A DNA stretch of 64,000 nt from Hymenopellis radicata. Taxonomy: Eukaryota > Basidiomycota > Agaricomycetes > Agaricales > Physalacriaceae. Under the pieces are notes generated by a model that did no database searches, was not told the origin of the DNA, and saw only the letters and a list, made by a program, of their open reading frames with translations. Shown piece after piece: positions 23,675-35,981 of this stretch; the first letter of the stretch is position 1; the number at the start of each line of letters is the position of its first letter. The position numbers were made by a program, and so were the translations under genes. The DNA lies in assembly GCA_015501595.1 (NCBI GenBank), contig JADNRX010000228.1, forward strand, positions 1 to 64,000. Reading direction: 5' to 3'.

Positions 23675-24065
23675 TTTCGAATTCACGCTGAGTGACCGGC
23701 TGACAGCAAGTGGACCATAAGTTGCCGGGTAGCCGCGGCGGACTCTCCGCCTGTTACTTGTCATTAACGTGAGAAGCGACCATCAGTATGAGAAGCGGGA
23801 CGAAGCGGGCCTGCCAACAGTCCCATCGAGCCTGCGGGGGGGTCTCCGCCTGCGAGATTAAAAGATTAAGTAGATCACCTGCCCTACTACTCCTGCTTCA
23901 ACTTCGTATCTGCTCGTGCGAATCGCGTCTCAATCCTATCTAGTATCTTAAATTGGCTCTCGCTGGGATAACTGTAGGCAGGCCTTGCTTATCGTCGGCC
24001 TACCCTCCGCTCAACTGTGACGCTATAATTGAACTTGAATCAACGCATCTCTAACCAGATCAACT
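23675..24065. promoter_or_regulatory. shared intergenic region between MFS exporter and isocitrate-lyase-like gene
   Basis: The two genes are transcribed away from each other from this 391-bp stretch, so it should contain both promoters. A near-repeated GCCTGC/TCTCCGCCTG motif occurs at 23745-23755 and 23841-23850 (CTCCGCCTG twice). This could be a regulator site, but two copies alone prove nothing. Confidence 0.4.
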
Positions 24066-26238
24066 ATGTCGAATCATTGTGTGGATCTCCCTTTCCGCGC
24101 TGTAAACGCGAAGCTAACGTGTCCACAGCCAAAGCGCAAGTTGAACAGGCGTTCGTGGACGACTGGAACTCGCCAGAAGCTATCAAGGCATGGTGGGCTA
24201 CGCCCGAGCAATCATTCTTTCATCGGTGAGGCTTATGTTCTAGTACGCGCCCGACCTCAACTGATCGAGGTGATCAAGACCTTATACAGCTGGTAAGAGC
24301 TACGGCGAACACATTTTAGACTTCTTACACGTCGCGCAGAGCTCGTTGCTTCTTTACGGAACCCATTTCCCGATTCCACGGCGTCGTCTGCCCAAGGACG
24401 CAAGTTGCGGGCGGTCTTCAAGAAGCACCAAGAAGCGGGGACTGCCTCAGTGACCATTGGCGCAATTGATGTCATCACTAGCCATGTTATGGCCGACTTG
24501 GAATACGAGACCATCTACGTCTCTGGTGCTGCTTGTTCACTGACAGATACGCCAACACTGGAGTTTGGTGCTGATATGGCCGATTACACGTCAGTTCCAA
24601 TACCTAGCTTGTGGATCTGACGCTGACTCGGATGTTATCATAGGTATGATACTGGTTAGTTGTCGTATCTTATACACATGCATAACGTTGACTTTTACAA
24701 GTGCCGAGAAAGGTGGCGCAATTACACCGGTCTCAAGTTCTTCATACACGCATCAACAACTTCTTGAAGTATAAGAAGGACCCTCGTGCAACTGATATTG
24801 ACTATATGGTCCCGCTCATCGCGGATGCCGACACCGGTACTGTAACTTCCTCCTGCATATAGCTTACACATCAGCTAACAATCCTTCACACAGGCCACGG
24901 CAATGCAACTGCCGTAAGTCGACGATTAATACATGTCGCTATGAGTGTTTAAATTCATCCTTCCTAGAACATGAAACTAGCGAAACTTTTCGTAGAGGCT
25001 GGCGCGGCAGCAATGTACGTTTGCGCATCCTCGTGGAAGGAAAAATCACTGACTAGTGACGGACAGTCACCTCGACGACCAAGTTCCGGGTCCAACCATC
25101 TTCGAGTCACCACAAAACCAACTCTAACATCTCCCTACACAGGCACCAAGAAGACTGGGGCCAAAACCGCCGGTCGCGTCCTAGTCCCAGTGAGCGAACT
25201 CGTCAACAGACTCCTCGCGCTCAAATTCCAATTCGACATTATGGGTAAGCTCCTCGCATCCTTCCCTACACGCACCATCACAACGACCACCCAGGCTCCG
25301 AATGCCTCATCATCCAGCGCACCGACGCCGAAACCGCCGGCTACATCACCTCCACCATCGACCCGCGCGACCGACCCTACATCCTCGGCAGCACCAACCC
25401 CACGCTCTCCGACTCCCTCGTCGCAGCCATCGCCGACGCCGCCACAGCGCCCAATGCTACCAACGCGTCCTGTGGGAACGCCGAAGACGCTTGGGTCGCC
25501 TCAGCATCCCTCCTCACCCTCGATGAAACAGTGCAAAAAGCCGCCACGCCCGAGCTCTACGCTCAGTATCTCGAGAAGAGCAAAGACAAGACTGTCGCGC
25601 AGGCCTCGAGGATCGCAAAGGAGCTCGGGATCGACTTTTTCTGGGATTGCGAGGCGTCGCGTAGTAGAGAGGGGTGGTATAGATACCGCGGGAACATCGA
25701 TTCAGCCATTATGAGGAGTGTGGCGTGTGACAAGTATGCTGATGTTCTTTGGACTCGGTAAGTTCGATGTGATTGGGTAATGGGATATGACAATATTCAT
25801 TGAATATTTCTAGAACTCCAGCCACGGTTGTGGCAGACCTAGAGAAGTATGCCACCGAGGTAAAGAAGCAGTGCGGACCCACCAAATGGCTTGGTTACAA
25901 CCTCGCTATGGACGTTAAAGGCACCGGTACGCTCACGCTTGGATGTCTGTCATTCAACTAATGGTGGTGTAGACGAAGAAATCAAGACCTTCACCGGCAA
26001 ACTGGGCAAAATGGGCTACGTCTGGCAATTCCTGCCCCTCGCCGGTATGTCTGCGTTGGCAGTCGGCGTCGAGCGTGGCGCTCGTGCTATCCGGGACGAG
26101 GGAATCCTAGGCCTTATGAAAGAGGTATATGCCCCCGGGAAACAGGCCGATGTTTCTGTCCTCGGTGTCACCTGGAAGGGAGGCGATTTGAGTGACGCCA
26201 CGGTTGCGGCCACGACGCTGCGCGCAAGTTTGAACTGA
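24066..26238 (+). CDS. isocitrate-lyase-family protein lacking the catalytic Cys motif
   Basis: A 13-nt first exon (MSNH-) joins to KAQVEQAFVDDWNSPEAIKA, WWATPEQSFFHR. ICL-fold landmarks follow: AGTASVTIGAIDVITSHVMA, YVSGAAC, VPLIADADTGHGNATANMKL, FVEAGAAAIHLDDQVPG, VNRLLALKFQFDIMG, RTDAETAGYITSTIDPRDRP, SREGWYRYRGNIDSAIMRSV and MGYVWQFLPLAG. Length and order match isocitrate/methylisocitrate lyases. The active-site loop after DQVPG reads TKKTGAKTAG, where true lyases have TKKCGH. The later SPSFNW segment reads AMDVKG, and HFEDQ is HLDDQ. The Mg-binding ADADTGHG is kept. It therefore probably acts on another substrate or by another mechanism, or is a non-catalytic paralogue. No frame break was seen across about nine introns. 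Confidence 0.88.
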
Positions 26239-26432
26239 AGTGCATTAATAGCAGTTAAGAAAGCATTACATGTAACCCTCAGAACGGGGTGAACAAGGAA
26301 GTAATTTAGGAGAAACGTATCTTGCAAATGTTCCGTAAATTCAAGCACCGTGAGTAGCAGGTATAAAAGACGAGGTATAGAAGACGATGTTCACTTAGAT
26401 CATGTAATATGTTGCGGAGATGTTGGTTCAGT

Positions 26433-28288
26433 CTATTCAACTGCAGTCGCGGCTCCCGCTACTGCTTCAGCGACGGTGCCGGGACAGTTGAGCATTTCCC
26501 GAATAGATATCTGTCCAGTGTAGAACCAAGATACACAGGCCTGCCACTTCATCAGACCAGATTGAGTAACGTAAAGATGAGCGACATACGATCATAGCAT
26601 AGAAGGAAACCATCGATATTCCTTCCGCCCAATTGGTCTTGGAGTCCGCTGTAACGTAGTTCACCACGAAGCACGCAGCAATGGTTAACGCGACCTCAAA
26701 GATATCGAACAGAAGCGACAGAGGTTTATTCGTCCACCACGCCAACAAAACGATGAACGGCATCCAGAAGAGGATGAACTGAATGCTTAAATCAATGGCG
26801 CGCGCCTTCGCGACGGTCGAGGGCGGAGATGGTCGACCAAGATAATGACGCAGCAAGTAATGAAAGAAGAACACGATGGCGATTGCGCCATCCGCAGAGA
26901 ACGAGATGATGGGCAGTAAGATGAGTCCAAACCATTCTTCGTTAATCGAACCTTGCTGGCGCACGAACTCGACGCTGTCAACAAGCTAAACGCGTGTGAG
27001 CGCAATGAGAATATTAATTAAAGAAGTACAAACCCATTCAGCAGTAGCCGCCATCAACGCAATCGTGACAACCAGCATACCAATGCAAACCCACTGACTG
27101 ATCTCGGGGGTCGCATTCTCCAGCTCGTTCTCCTCATGCTTCACGCCGCTTGGCGCCATGGGATGCACCTTCAATGCGTTGCCATCTCCGGGAGGATTAT
27201 GAAGGAAGATTCGAGAGCAGATGTAGACAAAGAGGAGAATAATCGCGAGGCCACGACTCATCTGAAGGAACATTTCTCGGTTCTGGTCGTTGACGCTCGC
27301 ATCGGCAGCCTCACCAACGCCTTGGATGGAAGCAAAGAACGCAGAGGGGAGCAGTAAGGATAGAACACCGATCGCAAGCAGTGTGTGATTGAGCTGCGTG
27401 AGATGCGGGTGCAAGTCTTGACTCTCGACGCGAGCACCGCCGGTAATGAATGAAGCGCCGGGGATTAAGAGAAGATGAAGTACAACCACGCCTACAGTGC
27501 GTGTCAAATGTGTAGACGAAGGGTAAATACAATGCTTACCGATAATGGTAGATTGAAGCAACTTCAATTCACATTTGGTCAACAGGATGATCGCAAGCGT
27601 CGCCTCGACCGCGCTAAAGTATTGATTAGATTTGTGAAGAAGGCGACAACGCAACATACTTGTTCAATGTTACGACAATGAGATCGCCCAAGTCCTTGCC
27701 AACGTAGTACATCATCTGTTCGCCACCATATTCGAATAGTCGGCTTAACGGAATAATAGCCAAGAAACACACTGAACTCAGTGATCAGTCACTACCGCGC
27801 GCTCGACCAAGCAACGCACAAGTAAAAGTCAAGCCGTACGGCCAGTCTGGCTCTTCTTCATGATGCTCAGCGCGGTGGTTCTCAAAATGGGCTATCCACG
27901 CCAAGGGAATAAACACAATGAACAGGTTAAGCCCTGTCGGTCATCATGAGCCCAGCTACCCAAGCAAAGGACAGTGGAACGCACAAGACGACAAAGCGAT
28001 CGCTCTCAAACTCTGCATAGTGCCGACCTTTTTCTTTCCTTTCCTCATGAATCGGTCGCGAAAGTGAAGCAGACCCGCGCGGGTAGGCAGGCCATGGAAG
28101 TTGTGGAACCCATATATGTCCGAGTCAGACGAAGAGCTAGAGCTGGAACTGGAACTGGACGAGCTTGAAGACGACGACGATGATGATGATGCAGTGTTCC
28201 TGCGCTGCAGCTCGATGCCAATGTCATGCTCCTCGTCGGGCGGGTGTCCGTTCGTCGTGCGCTGCCGAGCCTGGCCTAGTTCAGACAT
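26433..28288 (-). CDS. CaCA-family cation/proton exchanger (vacuolar type), atypical second motif
   Basis: The start at 28288 gives MSELGQARQRTTNGHPPDEE. A run of more than 20 Ser (about 28126-28196) follows, then DIYGFHNFHGLPTRAGLLHF and a basic patch before the membrane part. Membrane parts include PHLTQLNHTLLAIGVLSLLL, ISQWVCIGMLVVTIALMAAT, NEEWFGLILLPIISFSADGA, AIDLSIQFILFWMPFIVLLA, PLSLLFDIFEVALTIAACFV, NYVTADSKTNWAEGISMVSF and a C-terminal helix ending SWFYTGQISI. The NYVTADSKTNWAEG segment and helix order are those of CAX/VCX exchangers, which move Ca2+ or monovalent cations into the vacuole against protons. In the second alpha repeat, the usual GNAAEH is replaced by SFSADG, so ion choice is uncertain. 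Confidence 0.8.
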
Positions 28289-28571
28289 CGCCAGTTCCTA
28301 CTTTCCTGGTGGGTGCTAAGAGGCTCGGCGCTCTCCTGACCGCGGCGGACGCTTACAGGTCGCTTCGCTGGCGAGCGGTGTGGAGAAAACGTTTTGATCC
28401 ATTGGGGTTGCCATTGCCAAGCAAAGTCAAGGATTGAATTCATTGACAGTCATCGATCACGCGCTCTTCGCACTCTCTTACAACTTTTCTGTGAACTTCA
28501 TTGAGTGACTGTGCACGAATTAATGATATTCATCGTTGTATGTTCCAAACTACAAGACGAGAAGATCGAAT

Positions 28572-30915
28572 TCACTTCCCTACGGTCACTTCTTCCTCTA
28601 TAATCCTGTCAGTAACCTGAAACCCATTCCTTTCGTTGTTTTCGACTATTCCCCAACGCTCGTCAGTGGTACTCTGAAGAGGTATATCCCGCATCAATGA
28701 CAGACTCAAAAATCCAGCGCCGCCTATGCATATTAAGATCACCCATAGGCGATGAAGGCTATCATGGAAAGCAGATCGAACTTGGGACTGCAGTGGTTCT
28801 GGCATGGATGAAATACGTGGGATGAGAGCAAAAGATATATCGACGCCACTAGGCAGGCGCTAAGTAGTTCGGAGGGTAAACGCCGACGGAGGCCGTCCTG
28901 GAGTACTGTACCACCAATAGCGATACCCCAAGCCTGGTGACATGAGAATCAGTTTCAGCAGGCGAGGCAAACGTGCGTCCGATATACCTGTGAGAATTGC
29001 CGACTGAAAGTCAGAAGTCCCATTGCCGCCGCGTTGTCTTTTACTTGGAGAGGAGCTAGGACGGTAAACTGTTGGAGTCATCGTTTCTTTTTCCTTGTCA
29101 TATAGCTAGCGAGTGATACGCACCATAGTCGCGAAAAGAGCTCCGATTCCAACACCAAGGACTACTTCAAAAGCAGCTACGATGCCAAGATGCATATCCT
29201 CTTTGATCGAGATGAAAAAACCTAGTCCAATCAACATGAAAGACCATGCGAAAAAGTTCTTCATAGAGGATATTCTTAACAGTACTGTGGAAGGTGCGAG
29301 AGCTAAAACTTACCACAGTGCGATACCTGCCGGTCTTAGTAACCACCGTTCCTTGTAATACGGCCGCTGGCGCTATCCCTCCAACTAGTGGGAGTGCATA
29401 TAGCCCTGATTTAATGGGCCCAGCTCCGTGAACTGCTTGAAACCAAGTAGGTCTACAGGAATCATTCAGGGCTAGTCGAACGCCACGATACACATACAAG
29501 TAATCTGACATACAAGTCAGAAAACGACGGCGAGTTAAAGTAGGGACGATACGTACACGCGACAGCGCTGAGTATTACGCCATGTATAAAGGAGGCGAAG
29601 TATCTAAGTAGTATCGAAGGTCAAGATGAACCAGCGTCACATCAGAAACACGTACCCAGTGAAGCTGTCCTTGTTCAACAAGATAGACATCGGAATCTAG
29701 GTTGACGATAAGACGAGCATCATGCGTACATATGAATGCGCGAACCGTGGGGTTTGATGGGCATTTCGCCTGGTAAACAAACGAAAGCAACAATCCAAAG
29801 ATCCCAATAATCAATGGCACCAGGACGTTGTAAGAATCCCACGGATACCGAACGCCGCCCATGTCAGTGCAATAATACAAGAGGATGTCGAGGACATAAG
29901 AAACAAATTGCCGCTGAGGATGTTCAATCAGAGTCAGTGCTCGACATGAAAAGTAGAGCAACGATGACTTACAGCCAGTCTATACCCTTGATCTGCGCAA
30001 TAACATTGCTCTGGGGAGTCTTCAAGTTCAACAGGAAGGTAACTAGACCTATGGCAATCAAGCATAGTGGAAGGTTCATGTCTGTTTAACTTTTTTCACT
30101 TAAGGCAAAAAGAATGCATTTGAACAACATACAGAAGAACCAACGCCAAGAAGCCTTCTGAGTGAAGGCACCACCAACAAGCGGGGAGATACCCGACCCA
30201 AATGCATAAACCCTTCAACCACATTGATTAGACTGTTGATGAACAAGTCGTGAAACATAGGACTCACAAGGCAATGATTCCATCATACATACCTCTCTCA
30301 CTTAACGGCACGATGTCGGTTACGATTATGAACGCGAGTGTCTGTATCCCGCCTCCTCCGATGCCTTGAATGGCTAGAGAAGGCCTTCAGCACCATGGTA
30401 CATGACGCAAAAACCGGATAACGTCAAATCACCTCTTCCGATTATCAGCACGACCATCGATTTTGCACTAGCAGATAGAGCCGAACCAGCTGCAAATATT
30501 GTAATCGCTGCCACCAAGACTGGGCGTCGGCCAAATACGTGCGCAAGATTCCCACTCAGAGGAAGACAAGCGGAGGAAGTCAGCGCATAAGCCGACCCGA
30601 CCCATGTGAAGTCACCGCCGTTGAGGTCGCTGACAACTGTGGGGGCGATAGTCCCGATGCCGCCCTGTGAGAACCTGAGCTTCACAGATAGAAAATCTGT
30701 TGAGGAAAACAACGTACGATATCAAGCGACGTAAGAAAGAGCGATGCACACAGAGCGAGGAATATCAGCCAAAATCGAGTACCTCCGAGAGAACAAGTCG
30801 GCGTTTGGGTTTGCCGAGGAGGATAAGTCACTGAATCTTCGACAACTGTCGTCTGAGAGCCGTGTTGAAATTCTTCTGAGCCCTTCGTAAAGTCTTTGCG
30901 CCGGTAGGGGTCCAT
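28572..30915 (-). CDS. MFS transporter, 14-TM drug:proton antiporter (DHA2 type)
   Basis: The start is MDPYRRKDFTKGSEEFQHGS at 30915, and a longer frame exists upstream. The first helix is FWLIFLALCASLFLTSLDI. After an intron comes GGIGTIAPTVVSDLNGGDFT, WVGSAYALTSSACLPLSGNL, AHVFGRRPVLVAAITIFAAG, matching DHA2 motifs D1 and A. Further helices are spread over ~12 short introns. The last exon carries RLWVILICIGGAGFLSLSLM and ends IIEEEVTVGK. It probably exports a toxic or secondary compound at the plasma membrane. It is the third MFS gene in the 16.7-31 kb block. Its closeness to the exchanger may be incidental. Confidence 0.85.
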
Positions 30916-33900
30916 ACGGAGGAGAGATTGCGAACACCGTTGCAAAGGCTGCCCTATGTAATAGAACGAACCGGTCTGCTAGCTCCAATTCTGACCGTCA
31001 GACATCCCGACCAAGACTGTCATTTCGACGTTCGAGACGACCTTCCGCCGACAGAAAGCGTGCAGAGGAATCGCTAGCTCCCGATTCCAGCTCAACTCCC
31101 GAAGACTGCTGGACATCCCACTCGGCTTGAATCAGTACTGGCTACTAATAGGAAACGCCAAGAGTGCGGCTTCCGTGTAAGACGTGGTTCGTCTTCGATG
31201 ATAGGATCTGTATACCATATACTGCAACGATTGTTGCGAGGAATCGGATGATGATGGAGGAAGTGAAGGAACAGTAACTGAGTCGGACCGTTCGGTTACT
31301 CGGCCCGGGATCTTCCCTTCATCAACTCTCCACCTACCTCTTCACAAAGTCGAAGCCCCACGAGACAAGTCCACGTATTAGATTTCCCGGGACCTTTGTG
31401 AACGCGGCGAACATGAAAAGCCCTACCCAACACGCTGTTTGATAGTAAAAGTAGATTCCAGAATTCACATCGATGTTCGGCACGTACAACAAAAACTTAT
31501 TGACAGCCCTCGCCCCCTCAGAGAAGCAAGGACCCCACGGACGATGTACGAAATCAAAAAAAGGAGGTGGAATCCCTGCTGCGAAAGAGGAATTCCTTCT
31601 CAGCTCCAAAAAAAGACAACCGATAAAACCCCGGCCGAAGAGCACTGGAAGCGCGCAGTACTCACGTTGCGATTGACAAGTACCGCGTTATCCTGATTTC
31701 CTTGAAGCCTGCCGGCTACTGACAGCATCCCAAAATATACAGCAACTCAATCTTCAGGACGCGGTAACTCAAAACGTTGAGCTGACAGAGCATAAAGCGT
31801 CGAGCGCTGAACATTGATATGGTGGGAATCATGGAAGAAGTCTCTCGCAGAGCGCCCATAGCTATCCAGTCCATCGGAGCGTCCACCCATTCCCACTTTC
31901 GGGGCAATGCACAAGCACTTTGTGGCGGCGGCCTAGAGGCGTCCAACGGAATGCGAATTCAAGCTCGTGCAAGACCCCAAAGCTTTCCTATAGATGCGAG
32001 ACGGGTCCATCATGGAACGAAAGCGGCTGACATTGACAAAGAATTCATGTCGTTGGGCCAAGCGGACTTGGTATTCAATCTCGTACTCGCTTAGTCTGAG
32101 CCTGGCCTCCAGCGGTAAACGGGGGAAAGGGAATCAAGGGTTCAGAATAGACTCTAGTAAGTACTAGTAGCACCGAACGGTGGTACGCGTAAAGCCCGTA
32201 TGGGACCGAAACGTCCGGGGGGATTCGGAAGGTAAATGTGAGAACGCGTGTCCGACTGCAGGTCGCACAGGGCCTTGGCACGGCGTTCGAGATTGCGCGT
32301 TAAGGCGGATCTGAAGCTCGCACAAGTTTATTTTTCAGGGGTTTCTTGGCACGAACGATGCGCCACAGATCTTCCAAATAAGGAGTAGCTCATGTCTCTT
32401 TCTGCGAATACGGGCGGAGCTTCGAGAACCTGTGCGCACCAAAGACAAAACATGATCAGTTTGGACTATGAATCATGTCACGAACCCACGAACTTGGTGA
32501 GGTGTGGCGCCTTTGCCTAAGGCCGTGCTACTGCTAAAGTTTGCTTTATTCGATTATTGTAAGCGCAACTATATGAAGATGGAAATCACTAACATGTCAA
32601 CCGAGAAAACATTCGTGTCGAAATGATTCGGACTGTAAACAGTGTAATGAATCATCATATTACCTCTTGTAGATCACCCGACAGACAGAGTCGTCGGGCG
32701 TAAGACTCGCAGTAATGCGCTCCAGTGTCTCAAAGAGCTCATGTGACAGTTGCCAAGGCGGTTAAGCGGTTCTGGGGTCCTCTCAAGACATAGAGACGTG
32801 AAAGTGACTCAGAACATTGAGGGAGCAAAGGAAATGAGAAATAAAGCAAGAACGAAACCAAGGACAAAGGGAGTTGACGTGAGACCACATCAGAAAGACC
32901 AAGTAGCACATGTTTTTCTATGACAATGAATAGATCGAGTTCAACGAGAGTGGGGTGCTTTCTTCAGAATGGAAGCCGTGATGAACCAGAAAGAGACGGT
33001 ATTGATGCGTGCATATGCTGAAGAGAATAGCGGAGAGTGGCGTGGCATCACAGATCTAAATCGAGCGTGGCCTAGGCGTCGAGACTCCATATCCAGGGTT
33101 TTAGTGCATCCAACGTCAAGGAATATTTTACGCTGTTCGGTATGTATGTGGTAACGGTTGTCGTGATACCCTTTGCGAGGTACCATCCGGACCGCGCATT
33201 TATACCATCAGGATGCGAACAACGTGTGTGGACGGGGAACACCGAGAGGGCAGAGTAGATAAGAAAAAAACGAACTTTAAGTGACTGCCGCCGAGATGGA
33301 TATGACGCGTTTGATGATACTGATCCGTGGGGTGTTGGGGTCTCTGACGGGCAGGGAGACGCGTACAATGTTACTGTATCAGCAATGTACGAATGCATGC
33401 CGGCAGGGCGAGGTTTGGGAAACGGATGTCTGCAAATCGAGTGGATGAGGTCTGGATGAGGGAGACAGTCAAATTTGGTCGGAATGTGGCATCAGCCGGG
33501 TTTCCGCGTAAACACGAACCAATGGTTACACTAAGGACGCCACTACACCGGAGCCTCTGCTTTGAGTTGGCTTTGAGACGGTGACACAGTACTGAATTCA
33601 GTGCTTATCAAGGGCACCGAGCTCGAGAATCCTCTTATCACGAGCAAGATGGAGGCCTTGAGGCGAGTTGATCAAAATGAGCTTCCAACCTGCTTCCAAC
33701 CCAAGACGGTATCCTGCGACTTTGGTACTCTATTAATAATGCGGATCCGCTAGGGCGAACACGCACACGAAATACCAGGGATAACACCTCCATTCGATGG
33801 TGGCGTTTACGCGTCGGAATCCATTGAGTTTGGCATGGAACCCGGTGTAGTGCTACACCCTTTGCCCACAAAGTACCCAGCAGCAAGAACACATGCAATC

Positions 33901-34966
33901 CCCTACACCCTACGCAGCGAAAGACTGGAGATGAAGGATAATCATAGCGATAAACTCGGAGTTGAAACTCTTCCCTTTGATGATTCGGACGCGATGGGTC
34001 TGTGTGATTATGATTTACTTTCAAGGAAAAGATGAGCGATATGAGAGTGATATGAGCTTTGAGGTCCCAGGGGAGCTCGGGGTTAATGTTGTGGTTCGGG
34101 CTTGTTCGCGTACACTCAGAGACACAGAGGAAACAGTAAGATCCACCTTGGAGACGTGTCGTAAGGGGATGAACGTTGCAGATGAAGACCGATGAACGTT
34201 CGAGGACCGCGGGAGGATATCTCTGACTATGAGAAAGCTGATTGAGCAATACAGTTGAGTGACGGGGAGGCCGGGTTAATGTATCCGTCATACCGAAAAT
34301 ATGTACGCGTCGATGCCGACTGCACAAGAATTGATGGTGAGCATCTCATCTAATTTACGACAGTAATCACGGCTTCGAGGTGTAACGTGTAACGTCCGCC
34401 CGGGATTAAAAATGCAATGCTGACGCTGCGCGCCGCAGAGGGATCCAGGACAAGACAAATCTGAAGCAAAGTTTGAGCAAAGTCGGCGGCGGGTGCGTCG
34501 TCCCTTCACTTCAAACACTTGGCTTGAGTGCAACTGGAGTGGGCGCGACAGGCCTTGACAACCAGGTCCCCGAATGGGTGCGTGGCCGGAGAAACTCGCA
34601 AAAAATTTAGAGTGGAACACAACAGTCACTGAAAATAAATTTCAGGTTCAGGGTTGAGGCGTTAATTTCCGATGTGGTGGGCTGTAGGTCCCTGGTAAGA
34701 CTGAACTCGCACGTTCGTACTCTGTTCGGGGAAGAAAGGGAGTCAGCAGTAAGAACGCCTTTACGGGGGTTGCCGTAAACGGACTCGAAGAAAGCAAGGG
34801 AGCAGAGCAGAATAGGAAGCGTCGCCGAATCTAGATGCTCGGAGGCAGATCTCGATGGGTTGACCGGGGGACCCTTGACACCCCTTCGTAACGCCAAGTC
34901 CGAGGTCATATATCATATATGCATCTCAACTTTCACTTGCTCATACCATCATCCTATTCTCCTTCC
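30916..34966. other. about 4 kb without a recognised gene
   Basis: I read this stretch on both strands. The longest frames (31334-31645 minus, 103 codons; 33638-34327 minus, 229 codons) show no family I recognise. The first encodes a hydrophobic C-terminal part (QTACWVGLFMFAAFTKV) that might be an exon of a lost membrane protein. No tRNA, no clear terminal repeat and no transposase motif was seen. It may hold long upstream control DNA, a non-coding RNA, or a fully decayed element. Confidence 0.5.
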
Positions 34967-35981
34967 ATGTCGCGGATTCGCTTTGCACCGCTGCCCGACC
35001 CTCACGTCCTCACCGTCCACGACGCCGACGACGATGACAACTATGATGATGAGCCTCTCGACACCGAGCCGTCCAAGAGTCCTAATCCAAAGCTGTTGTT
35101 CCCCTTCACCCTACCGGGAGCCAAGAAACCTTGCGACACGTCGTCTAGTGCATCCTCTTCAATGCACAGTCTGACGCCTACCCAGAGCATAGACTCAACT
35201 ACACCACCGGCGAGAAAGTCCCGCTTTCTCCGTATGTTTCGTTCAAAAGAAAAGGTGTGTCTTGCTTCTCACATCTGATTAGATTTATCGCTCACCTAGC
35301 TTCTAGGATACCTCACTATCGCGCTTCTCTTCCTTAAATTCCTTTGGGTCTACCGCGGCCTCCGACTCTCTATTCCGTGCGCAAAGCAACACGTCCAATC
35401 GTGGTAGCGTGCGCTCTACGAAATCCTCTAAACCCCAGCGGCCCTCGACATCTGATGGTCTGCTAGCGACGTTACACACGCAGCGTAAGCACCCCCAGCT
35501 CATGCTCAATGGGCGCGTCTATGGGGAGCGCAAGAACCCGTTTGAGTCTGCACCTGACACCGAACCCGATTTCGTAGAATGGGGGTACGGTGGCATGGGC
35601 AGCGTCAAGAACCAGCGCGAAGTTGGTGGCCGCATGTGGGGCAAGGTCCAGGGCAACACTGGTATGACCGGTGCCGATGACGAAGATGATGGTGGCGGAA
35701 TGGGCTGGGTCAAGCGTCGCAAGGAGGAGCGCGAGCGCAAGGCCAAGGAGGAGGCAGACAAGAAGGCTCAGGAGGCGGCCGAGTTGGAGGCTCAAAAGGA
35801 GCACGACACCCGCGCCATCACCGTGCCTCTTCACGACGACGAAAATGATGAAAATGACGAAGAAGACGACGACAGTCCCGCAGAGGACAGTCCTGACGAC
35901 GAAGATGTTAGCACGACTGTGGAGCCTCGCAAAACTAGTCTAGGCGCAGGCGTAGAGAAAGTTTCACGACATAAGACTTAA
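34967..35981 (+). CDS. disordered, acidic/charged protein, unknown function
   Basis: Two exons, 34967..35254 and 35307..35981, are joined by a 52-nt phase-0 intron. The product is about 320 residues. The start MSRIRFAPLPDPHVLTVHDA is taken at 34967; an in-frame start 48 nt upstream is less likely. The N-terminal half is Ser/Pro-rich. The middle block PDFVEWGYGGMGSVKNQREV, GGRMWGKVQGNTGMTG looks conserved rather than random. It is followed by a charged helix (KRRKEERERKAKEEADKKAQ) and an Asp/Glu-rich tail. I do not recognise the family. The composition suggests a nuclear or cytoskeleton-associated protein in basidiomycetes. Confidence 0.75.

Noticed and set aside
25140..25210. A sequencing error as the cause of KKTGA in the ICL-like gene
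   Set aside because: Two residues of the five differ, frame is kept on both sides, and other active-site motifs are also changed; simple error is unlikely.
28101..28319. Acidic plus-strand open frame (Glu/Leu/Asp repeat)
   Set aside because: It is the reverse strand of the poly-Ser tract of the cation exchanger.
33638..34327. Minus-strand open frame of 229 codons
   Set aside because: Composition (many His, Arg, Cys, Ser) and lack of any motif look like out-of-frame translation; no splice or promoter support.
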